Positions 24,146-40,573 of a stretch of 64,000 bases of DNA are shown here, piece after piece. The notes under the pieces were generated by a model. The model worked only from the letters and a program-made list of their open reading frames with translations. It searched no databases and was not told the origin of the DNA. The DNA is from Pleodorina starrii (Eukaryota; Chlorophyta; Chlorophyceae; Chlamydomonadales; Volvocaceae): the NCBI GenBank assembly GCA_030267565.1, contig BRXU01000004.1:7084001-7148000 (forward strand). The letters are read 5' to 3'. Each line of letters opens with the position of its first letter. The first letter of the stretch is position 1. The translations under genes were made by a program, and so were the position numbers.

Positions 24146-24804
24146 CTACTGCCGCGACATGCGAGCGATGACGCCAATGACCCAGTCGGAGTCGGCCGCA
24201 CATGTTGCCGTCGCTGCGGCGCGGGTCGGTGTGGCCTGGGCTTTGCTGCCAACCTTCTGCTCCTCAAGCGCGCCCATCACACGGGTCATTCGCCCACTGA
24301 CCTCCTCGATGCGCGCCCTGCGGGTGCCAACGAGCAGGTCAAGGCGCGTGCGATGACAACTTTGCAAGGGGAGGCGGCATGTAAGGCGTGGTGTGTTGCG
24401 CGCGGTTCGAACGGCACCATGAGCTCATCTTCACGCGCAATTCCCTTGGCCGTGCACCGCGCTTTGTACAGACTTACTTGAGCGCCGGCAGCTTATCCGC
24501 CGCTTTGATCAGGTTGACGTTTGCCGCTGACGCAGCGGCGCGCGTTGCACCGTCTGTCTCCGTCGAAATGGCCCGTTCAGGGCGGCCTGTTGGGACGGTG
24601 AATGACAGGGTTTGTGTTGAGTGAGAGCCTGTAGACAGCCAAGGTGTAACCGTGACTCCCGACAGGCACACCTGGTGTCAAGAGTTTGATCTCGCCGCTT
24701 TCCTGGGCAGGCCGCAGGGCCTCCAGCTGCGCTGCCAATGCCGGCAAGACGATGTCTGTGGCCTGACGGCGCAGCGTAGATACACGCTCAACAGCCGCCA
24801 AAAC
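24146..24804 (-). CDS. Unrecognised helical/coiled-coil protein, C-terminal part
   Basis: I do not recognise this protein. Three exons read in phase: 24672-24804, 24478-24628 (or from an in-frame second acceptor further in) and 24146-24317, stop TAG. The first resolved exon is strongly heptad-like (VLAAVERVSTLRRQATDIV). The last two give NVNLIKAADKLPALK, then ARIEEVSGRMTRVMGALEEQ. The tail ends DWVIGVIARMSRQ. The 5' exon or exons are not resolved; a small exon between 24830 and 25370 could link it to the model at 25371-25997. The size and helical pattern recall small coiled-coil subunits of multiprotein complexes, but that is only an impression. The gene ends 30 bp from the convergent ABC gene. 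Confidence 0.55.
24380..24384 (+). terminator. Candidate poly(A) signal TGTAA for the ABC ATPase
   Basis: TGTAA 265 nt after the stop codon. It lies antisense to an intron of the gene model at 24146-24804, so the ABC 3' UTR would cover the last exon of that gene. Confidence 0.35.
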
Positions 24805-25370
24805 CTGCCACAGATGGTAGTGAGCGCGGTAACATAACGACAGCACCGTGATTGGCCCAGGTTTGCGGCCAGAAGTGTTTGGGTTGAAACAATGACACAC
24901 ACCCCTGTGGGGCGGGTGGCTTTTCAGATGCAGTCTGGGAGTTGTTGTCAAGCCTGGTGATGCGGCTAATTGTGGCTGACCGGTGTCGGCTAATGCCCCG
25001 TCGGCTACTTTCCCGTTGTTGCGGGCCTTGCTCAGTCTTCGCCCGTTTCTGTCTGTGGGTGGCTGTCTGGCCTGGTTGCGCTTTCCTTCGCCCTGGTGGG
25101 CCGGCCGGCCATATCTCAGAGTGACTTTTCGCACATTCTGGAGCCTTTTGCTTGCGGTTTAAGGGATCAGCGGGTACGGAGCTGTAACCAACCAACCTGT
25201 GAGCCAAGCTCCGCGACCGTCGAAACCTCACCAGCAGCGGGCGGCCTATATCGCAGAACCGGCGTCGCGTCAAGCACGTGCGCGTGTCATGCACATGTGG
25301 CGCATGTGCATGACACGTCTAGCATAGTGGCGTCCCCGACATTCCCAACCCCAAGTGGCTCCAGCACGGC
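24805..25370. other. Gap between two - strand gene models, with repeat fragment and palindrome
   Basis: Contains a 15-bp-armed palindrome at 25283-25317 and, around 25028-25100, a segment resembling about 769-860. It is either intergenic or an intron joining the two small - strand models. No exon could be supported. Confidence 0.4.
25283..25317. repeat. Perfect inverted repeat, 15-bp arms, 5-nt loop
   Basis: The left arm CGTGTCATGCACATG at 25283-25297 and right arm CATGTGCATGACACG at 25303-25317 are exact reverse complements separated by TGGCG. They can form a hairpin on either strand. Confidence 0.9.
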
Positions 25371-25997
25371 TTACTGAGGAGCTAAGGCGTCGTCCTCCGT
25401 GCCCTGCTGGGGCTGGGACAGCAAATCCACCTGGTTGCCTCCGGATAGCACCGTCAGGACAGCCTCCTGTCCCAGGTAAAGGGTTACAACAGGCACCGTC
25501 AAGGAGTTTGGCCTGTCGATGTCCACAAGGGCGGGAGAGACTGCGCGCACCGCAGCCTGCTCGACGTGTGTGCAGTCGCAGGGCCCAAGTGCTGACAAGG
25601 CGTTGTTAAGCAACTCTCGCAGCAGTCCTAGGTCCTCTTCACCAAGGCAGTCAGCGACCACCTGGTCCGCCATAAGCAAGCTTTCCTGCCAATTGTCAGC
25701 TAGGTGAAAGCTTATGTTGTATATTCAGCAGGTGCAAGAATGATTGCATGGTGAGAGAGTGAGACAGATTTGAGCTGTCAGCAGTTTGTACGCGCAGCAG
25801 TACTTCGAGGGCTGGTGAACTTTGTGGCGTCTTGGTGTCCCCGCATAGCTGCACATCGCCTTTACTGCATATACATGCTCTGGCAACACTGTTTTGGCCC
25901 CATCCAATGGCCGGTTATTACTCACCTCCATTTCTAAGGCCGCGAGCAAGTCCATGCTGTGCGCCCAGTCGTGAGCTACACCTTGCGAAAACATCAT
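25371..25997 (-). CDS. Unrecognised small protein, 128 residues (may be the 5' part of the downstream model)
   Basis: I do not recognise this protein. Two exons (25926-25997, 25371-25685) join in phase 0. It starts MMFSQGVAHDWAHSMDLLAA, continues through a Leu-rich helical stretch (EEDLGLLRELLNNALSALG), then a strand-like segment with VPVVTLYLGQEAVLTVLSGG. It ends QQGTEDDALAPQ with TAA. The stop overlaps a usable splice donor (CA|GTAAGC), so the real transcript may continue instead into the exons at 24146-24804. Codon use and the clean splice signals support it being real. Confidence 0.5.
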
Positions 25998-26347
25998 TTC
26001 ACACGGCTTGATACTGCGTGGGCTGAATAAGCGTTAGGGCCGGCAAAATGCTTCGGTGAGAGAATCGGAAAGCACGCTTCTGTTGGCAATCCTTAGACTT
26101 TTTGGTATCATGGAGCGTGGCCATAATATCGAGGGCATTTGCGGTGCAGGGCGGCCCATTACAAGGCGGATGCGGTGGACGGACCCGTTGCGGGCAGGTC
26201 CCCTCCAAAGCATCGGACAGGGTATGTCGGGGCTGAAGGAGTGTTTTTAAGAATATGTCTTTCTGCTCGTCGCGTGCGCTACTCAGGAACGTTCCCAGTG
26301 GGACTAGGAGTACATATCATGCGCGTTTCGCGGCGTGCAGGGGCATC
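25998..26347. promoter_or_regulatory. Divergent promoter region upstream of the IQ-CDKL kinase
   Basis: 350 bp between divergent starts. An in-frame ATG at 26255 could extend the kinase protein by 31 residues, but that stretch has Cys/Arg/Ser-rich composition unlike the rest, so 26348 is preferred. Confidence 0.4.
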
Positions 26348-34093
<7,746 letters not shown>

Positions 34094-35299
34094 GCGTAAG
34101 CTGCGGTGGGAGGCGCGGTGCGCGCGCTGCACGACAGCGCCCCCGCGCCATAGGTTGCCGCGCAGGTGCGGGTTGTGTGCAGGCGGTGATATGCTCGGCT
34201 GGTTCTTTGTTTCTGCGGGGGCTGGATTGCGTGGCTGCGGGTGCGTTTGGGTGCTATCGCTGGAGGTCGCGTCGCGGGTTTGTATAAAGTACGTGTTCGT
34301 GTTGGCTTCGCGTCCATCTGTTGGGCACATTCGTGGCGGTGGCTCCTCGTTATGTTGCTGGGGCTGCACTTTGCAGCCATGCTTCGTTGGATGCATGGAG
34401 ACTGCGGTAGACATCGTTACAACGCATGCGGCAGCGATGAAGCAGCGATGCAGCCTTGTGCTTGGTGCTGTGATGGCGAGCGGTGCGACGGGTGGTTACC
34501 CCCTTCCCGGTGGGAGCTCGGCGGGTTTCGGCGCATTCCGGGCCCGTCGTGGAGCAGTGCTGCGCATGCCATTGCCTATAGACGCAAGTCAACTGGTGTC
34601 GATTGCTGTGAAGGGCTACAAGAGCGGCAATGGCATTGACTTGCCTTGTGTCGGTTGTGTGGATACGTGGGGGGCGCGTTGTGTGCCAGCCGACGGCGTG
34701 TCACATGCCTGGGGCTCTCCAGGCATACAAATGGCGTACGTATGAAGAATAATACAGGCGGCGCGCGCGCTGTCAAATGCGCAGCCGATCCGTCACGTGT
34801 GGGCGTATTTCAGATCCACGCCCGTGACTCTTGAGAGAGCTAAGACGTGGGCTTGTCCGGCCATGCATCCTCGGGCTGCTTCGGTTTCTGCCGCGCTGCG
34901 GACCGTCATGGGGAGTGTGCGTTCGTCAAAGCCCCTTGGACAGGCGCTCCGCGATGGCGCTGAGCGAATCACCAGTGTACGCGTTGTTGACCTTTTTTGC
35001 GTGGGGGGAGGGCACGAACGCGGGAGCACGGGTGCGGAAGGGGTCAAGGTGGGGCGGGCGGACCGTTGAGAAGGCAGTCTCCAGATGGGCGCTGGGAAGC
35101 GCATCAGGAGGGCTTTCGGTAGCATCGTTTGCTGGTGTTTCCTATTTGGCGCAGAGGATGAGTAGGATGAGTAAGGGCTACATGTCTGATGGGATACCAA
35201 TCATACCATACATGGCCCTGCGTGGGGCTGATACTTGGCGCGCGGAGGGGTGCACGAGACATTTGGGGGCTGCCGTGTAAGCAAGAAGCATGTCGCCCG
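34094..35299. other. Intergenic region between convergent kinase and small chloroplast-protein genes
   Basis: Mostly G/T-rich on the + strand, as expected for a long 3' UTR of the kinase gene. TGTAA at 35276-35280 could end it after 1.2 kb. No coding exon is supported. Confidence 0.45.
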
Positions 35300-36303
35300 T
35301 CAGCCCACCTGGGCCAGTGTCTCGGACGACTGCTCCTTGGAGACGACGCCAAAGGTCGCCAGGACGATGATGCCCAGAGCCGCAGCCACCACGCCGGCTC
35401 CTAATCGTATATTTGCACAGACGCTTCGGGTTGGGCTCCGGTATTAAGGGATGCGAAGGACCATTACGGTACTCCGAAGCCGTGTCTTAAGGACTGCAAC
35501 CCGCGCTCACCTTGCACTCCACCAAGGCCAGACGAGGCTACAGCGCTGGCGGTCGGGGACTTGTAGTACGCCTTGCTCTGAAAAGGGAGGAGACACGGCC
35601 GAGGGTGCGCGAGGCGTATTCGGCGGTCAAAGCATGGCCTCAACTACACATATTCAGAACCAAATCATGGACGAAAGAGGCAATGGAAGATCAACATGCT
35701 CCCGCCACCCGGCAGAAGACAGGCTTCTTGCACACCTGTACACGGCCCGCGGTTCGTACCATCGTACGCAGCGGGTGCGCTTTTAGTCGGTTACCACTCT
35801 CTCGCCCGCTCACATGGCAACCCTTATCCAGCGCCGTGTCGCATTCATATGGAATTTTTGTGCCCGCATGTTTCCCCTCAGACCAGCCCTACGTGGGCAA
35901 CTCAAAGCAGCGCTTACACTGGTGGGAAAGATGTTCTGCCGGCCACTGTTGTCCTTGCCAATGAACCCACGCTCATCAAGTCCCCTGCGGCCAAGTCATG
36001 AAAATATCACATGAATTTTCTGACGCGGCAAGGACATGCAAGTTGCATGGCTGGCGTTACGAAGAGCCACAAGAGATCGCTTGACCGTACGAGTTATTCA
36101 CAGCTGGAGGTATAATAACCAATACGCACTTTCCACTTGATGGCTTCTTGGCGTGCACGACACAGTTCCGGGCGTTCCGACCTGGCGTCGCCACGGTCTG
36201 CCATAAGAAATCGTAGGTAAATGAACTTAAATGATCAACACATTTGATCGACACAGTGTGGACTGGTACTCACCTTCCCGCAGCCGACTTTCACGGACAG
36301 CAT
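35300..36303 (-). CDS. Small single-span, probably chloroplast-targeted protein, 110 residues
   Basis: Five tiny exons (36274-36303, 36130-36197, 35918-35984, 35511-35577, 35300-35400) join with exact phases. The N terminus MLSVKVGCGKTVATPGRNAR...VVHAKK looks like a transit peptide with a VHA-type cleavage site near residue 26. The mature part has GLDERGFIGKDNSGRQNIFP, then a Tyr/Ser/Ala stretch (AYYKSPTASAVASSGLGG). One hydrophobic segment AGVVAAALGIIVLATFGVV (79-97) is followed by a short polar tail ending ETLAQVG. The pattern is that of low-molecular-weight thylakoid proteins, but I cannot name a family. Every exon is under 70 nt except the last (101 nt), so automated gene finders may miss it. 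Confidence 0.8.
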
Positions 36304-37668
36304 GTTCGTTCAAGAACTTAACACTTGCACGCGACGAACCGATTGAAACGCCTGGCTCAGTCTGAAATAAAGAAAACGCTATCAACGAATAAATTTGCTT
36401 TAACACTTAAAGTATAGGACATACCATTTGCACGCATCCGACCGGAAATCGTCCGTACCTTCCGTAAAATCCGCGTCAGCAGCCTATCTGGGCCGCTAAG
36501 CTTACCCCTCGTTCTGCCAATTTCGCAATTACAATTTCATGAGTCGATGGCTTTTGGCCGGGGAGTATGACGGTAACCCGTCGTTATCGTGCCCCGAAAC
36601 GGACGCCAGCTGTCGTAGCTGGCCGCGCACTGCGGCGGCAGGGAGCGCTCGTGGTGCCGGCTTAGTGGGAGTGCCGGCTTCATGTGGATGCTTGGATGGC
36701 TTTTGGGTTCGCTCGCCGAGCGACGATACGCCCCCCAGTTCCTCGCCGCCACGACAGCTCCAATAGTCAAGTTGTCCGAACTTGACCGCGCACCGCCGTG
36801 TCGTAGTTCCGAAGACAAAGATCGCGCCTGATCGCGCAGGGCGTACTGGTCAGGAAGCAATAGGATTTGGACCCGCCAAAATACCGGTAATGGCTGAACT
36901 GGGGGTTGTTCCCCTCAGATCTTTTGGGCATTAGCGGGTTGTCCGCCCGCTGTGTGCACCACGAGATTTTGAGGCTCAAGGGATAGTTGAAAGCGGTTGC
37001 CAAGGCGGCGGTTGCACAAGGGCGGGAAAGATTCTGCCTTTCTGCAGGCACGCTCCTCGTGAACTACCGTACGCGGCATGAATACCGTCTACTGCTGGGC
37101 CCTTACTGGTGCATGTAGTGCACAGGTTACCGTTTTTTCGACCACCCAAGGGCACGATCGCACGTAACCATGATGGCAACAAACAAGTGATCCTCTTGAT
37201 GCACACAAGAGAACGACGCTTCACATCTGCCCATGCCCGCACGCGCGCGCTTCCCAGAGGGCGCGTCCAACCAGTCAACTCCGACCTGGCGCGCCCCATC
37301 AAAGACAAATCAGGTACCGGTACATGAGCACATACAGGAAGCTCTATCGCAGACTCGACCAATCAAATCCTCCGGCTCCGGCAGGCAGACATCCGCGCTC
37401 AAACCCGCACATCCCTAAGCCCCGCCTTACGCGGTGGATAGCCCGCACCCGCACCCGCACCCGCTCGTTGCGAGACCGCCGAAGTTGCGAGACCGCCGAA
37501 GCTGTGCCTTTCGGCCGCATCAATGACCACCTTGGCCAGCCTGACCAGCCTCCACCCCAACTTCCCCCACCACGACCCCCGTCGGCCCGGTATCGACGGA
37601 ATATCCAGGCTCACCGAAACCACCTTCTACACATCCCCATCCCCCTGCAAAGCGTTGCGGTCCGCCGC
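36304..37668. other. Intergenic region between two - strand genes
   Basis: Upstream of the small chloroplast-protein gene and downstream of the thioesterase gene. TTACA at 36529-36533 could be the thioesterase poly(A) signal on the - strand. I see no exon with consistent splice signals. Confidence 0.4.
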
Positions 37669-40049
37669 TCACGACAGGATTGGCTTGATGAAATCCAGTA
37701 CGTCGTTGAACTCGCGCTGGCACGCCTGCACGTCCCGAGGACACGGAGCAGCAGTCGCCAGGGAGCGCGGCGGGGCGGGCGGAGGGGGAGAGGGCGCAGC
37801 CGACGGTCAGGCGGGCGAGGGCGAGGGAGTTGGGGCGCATTGCCTGGGGGCTCCGGTCAAGGGGAGATGTCCGGCATGTCATAAGATGACATGACATGGC
37901 CTGGTCCGGCACGGCATGGTCTGCCTGGCACTCGCGATTACCTCATGCAACGCGATTACACCACCGGATGCAAGGCACGCACACCATTGGGGCATCGGTG
38001 GGCCTCCCCTCCCCTCCCCTCCCCTCCCCTCCCCTCCCCTCCCCTCACCTCACCTCACCTCACCTGACCTGACGTGCGGCCAACCAACCCAACGACCAAC
38101 CGGAGCGGATGGCCCTGGGCCTGGTGGGTGACCGCTCCAATGTTCCGGCCCTCCGCAGCGCAACACCTACACTGCGACACACAACCCCCCCCCCGGGTCT
38201 CACTCACCGAGTGGCCCATGCCCAGGTAGGTCTGGAACTCCACATTAGCACCGATGCTGGACAGCAGCTGGAAGCTCCGCTGACCGAACGCAAAGGCGAC
38301 CTGCGGGGGGGGCGGCGGGGGGCGGGGGCGGGGGTGGAGGCGGGGCGAGCGGGGGGGGAGGGGCGCCGCCGGGTTGGCTGGGTTAGTGTGCGAGGATAGT
38401 AATGAAGACGGAACCGCAGAGGGGTGCGCGGGTAGTGGTGCTGAAGGCATGTTCTGGTGAAGTCTGGGGGCGGTATGCGGGTGTTGTGATGGGCTACTGA
38501 AGGGTTTTCAGGAGCTGGTCTGCGCTGGTATTGGTGGAGGGGACGGTGAGGTGGTGGGCCGCAGCCCGCAAGGAGCCCTGAGAGCCGAGCCCTGGTAACG
38601 CGGCTGCAGAGAGCGGCGCGAACAGGAGGGCCCAGGGTTCCGGAAGCAGCAGCCGTCCCCTGATCAGTTACCGCTGACATGTGGACAGAACAGCGCCACC
38701 AGTCCACCGCCCAGACGGGTGTGCGCTGACTTCTCCGAAACCAAAACCGAATCCGGATCTTCATCTCGCCCCCGCTGCCACGCACCGTCTGATCCGCGTC
38801 CCCGTGGCACATGAAGATCGGCGCCTTGGCGTTGGCCTCCGAGAAAAGCGGCTGCTCCTTGGACAGCGGCACGTAGGCGCTCAGCGCTGCAGCGGGAGAG
38901 GGCGGGCGGGAGCCCGAGCAGGGAACCAAGCCAGCAAGCACGCATCGGGACCAGGCCAGCGAACATGTGACAGAAGGCATTACCATCCGGCCACGCCCCC
39001 GGCCTCCGCCTCCGCCCCCGGGCCGAGCTACGGTGGAACGGTGCCCTCCCTGGACATCCCACCGCCTACAGGGCCCCCAACACACCACGGTGGCAGTGGC
39101 TGTGACAGTGGCAGCGGCAGACCTAAGGCAGACCCCCGCACGCACCTACGACCCCGCCCAGTTGGATGTTGGATCGGAGCATCATGAGCGCCACCGCACC
39201 GCCCTGGGAGAAGCCGCCCACCACAATCTTGGATGAGGGCACCCCCGCTGCGATCTCCTTCTGGATCAGCTCCTCAACGTACCTGCCCACGCGCGACCCG
39301 ACGTGCCAGGAAGGGCGGCGGCAGCAGCACAGGGCAGCGACATCGACTAGAGAGCGGGTCAGTACACGTGCCAGGAGTGCGGTCGGGTGGTTGCCGCAGC
39401 AATCTAGCAGCCGCGCGGTCAAACGTTGCGGACGAGACGCGGCAGGAAAGGGGGATTCGATCCGGTCAGGCGGCGCCGTGTTGCGTATCTCGCAGCGAGC
39501 ACCTGTTCTGAACTCCTGTCTCGGCGCATGTTGAGCTGTCTAGGATTCTGAGTGCGGAATCCAATGCGTGATCTGATCGCGTCGGCGCGGATGGTTGGGT
39601 CGCGTCGTGTCCTAAACCTGACCCTACCTCACCCCAACCATTTTCCCCTCGTTGTACATCATAACCACTCCCCCACCGCGCTCACCGCTGGCTCTCCTGC
39701 AGCCCAGCTGCGTCCTCGCCGCCCTGAATATCCTCTAGCGACGCAATGTCATACCAGCCGGGCATGCTCATCCCAAAGTTGAGGGTGATAGGGCGCCGCG
39801 GGGCATGCGGAAAGATGAACTTGGTGCCAGGGAGTGACGTTTTGTACATGTAACTGCAAGGGGCCATATCGGTTTCCGAGCTAGAAATTGATGATGATGC
39901 ACTCGCCTTTCGGGCCCGTGTACTGAATACACGTACCCGATATCCGACCAGCCATCGCCAGTATCGCCGAGCCCATGCAACATAATAAAGGTGCTGGTGT
40001 GCGGGGCCGATGGTGCAAGCTCGATGGGCCTGGGGTAGTTCAGCGCCAT
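37669..40049 (-). CDS. Acyl-protein thioesterase (APT/lysophospholipase family)
   Basis: Six exons (39937-40049, 39686-39853, 39146-39282, 38786-38886, 38208-38300, 37669-37725) give 222 residues from MALNYPRP, close to the ~230 of APT1. The alpha/beta-hydrolase parts are intact: oxyanion segment MLHGLGDTGDGWSD, FIFPHAPRRPITLNFGMSMP, nucleophile Ser119 in GGFSQGG, Asp171 in CHGDADQT and His203 in LGMGHS. The family removes palmitate and other acyl groups from cysteine residues of membrane-associated proteins. Upstream and in frame lies a hydrophobic stretch (AWVFILLAGLAGIMLARG) with an ATG at 40148, preceded by an in-frame stop or a possible acceptor. A membrane-anchored isoform is therefore possible; the conservative cytosolic start is given. 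Confidence 0.92.
37996..38070. repeat. CCCCT pentanucleotide array grading into CACCT and GACCT
   Basis: In the last intron of the thioesterase gene (37726-38207) the + strand reads about nine CCCCT units, then CACCT units, then GACCT. This gradient looks like successive slippage of point-mutated units. Confidence 0.85.
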
Positions 40050-40573
40050 CGTAGTATGTGACGCGCGCGGATGGTGAGCAGAACTATGTCGTGGCCTGGC
40101 CGAGCGCGAAAGCTTTGATGAAAATGGCGATAGGCCCCGTGCAAGCATTATTCCGGCGAGCCCCGCCAGCAAAATAAACACCCACGCGTGAAGGGGCGCC
40201 ACTGTTTAGGATCAAGTAACTGAGATAAACGGAAACGACTTCAAATGGTTCAATATTGCGTGTCATGAGTTGGTTAAGTTGGTTGTGAAGGTTGAAGTCC
40301 AAGTACGACCCCAGGGTCCGTCCTAGAACAGCACCATGTGCACAGCCCGCATCAGAACTGTGCCGCTGGGTTCCTCACGCTATCGCACCTCGTGAACACC
40401 TACCTTATCAGGCTGCTTTTACATCTCGCCTCGCCTCGCCTTCGCCTCCCGTCGCGTGGAAGTGTGCGTTGTACTTCCCTGTGCCTCCGCCCGGTTCATG
40501 AGCAGCTGCGCCGCCCGCTGGCGTGCACGAGCCTCTCTCTCTCTCTCTCTCTTTCTGCGCATCGCCTGACAGC
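40050..40573. promoter_or_regulatory. Divergent promoter region (thioesterase / NFKBIL1-like gene)
   Basis: 524 bp between divergent starts. It includes a CT microsatellite at about 40531-40552 just upstream of the NFKBIL1-like ATG, in its likely 5' UTR, and a possible N-terminal extension of the thioesterase up to about 40200. Confidence 0.5.

Noticed and set aside
24400..24420. tRNA-like T-arm word GGTTCGAAC near 24404
   Set aside because: I could not find a matching acceptor stem, D arm or anticodon arm around it.
26255..26347. Earlier in-frame ATG for the IQ-CDKL kinase
   Set aside because: The extra 31 residues are Cys/Arg/Ser-rich and the nucleotide composition matches the upstream non-coding DNA, so the ATG at 26348 is preferred.
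37900..38080. Possible CRISPR-like array
   Set aside because: The units are 5 bp with no spacers; it is a microsatellite in an intron of a eukaryotic gene.
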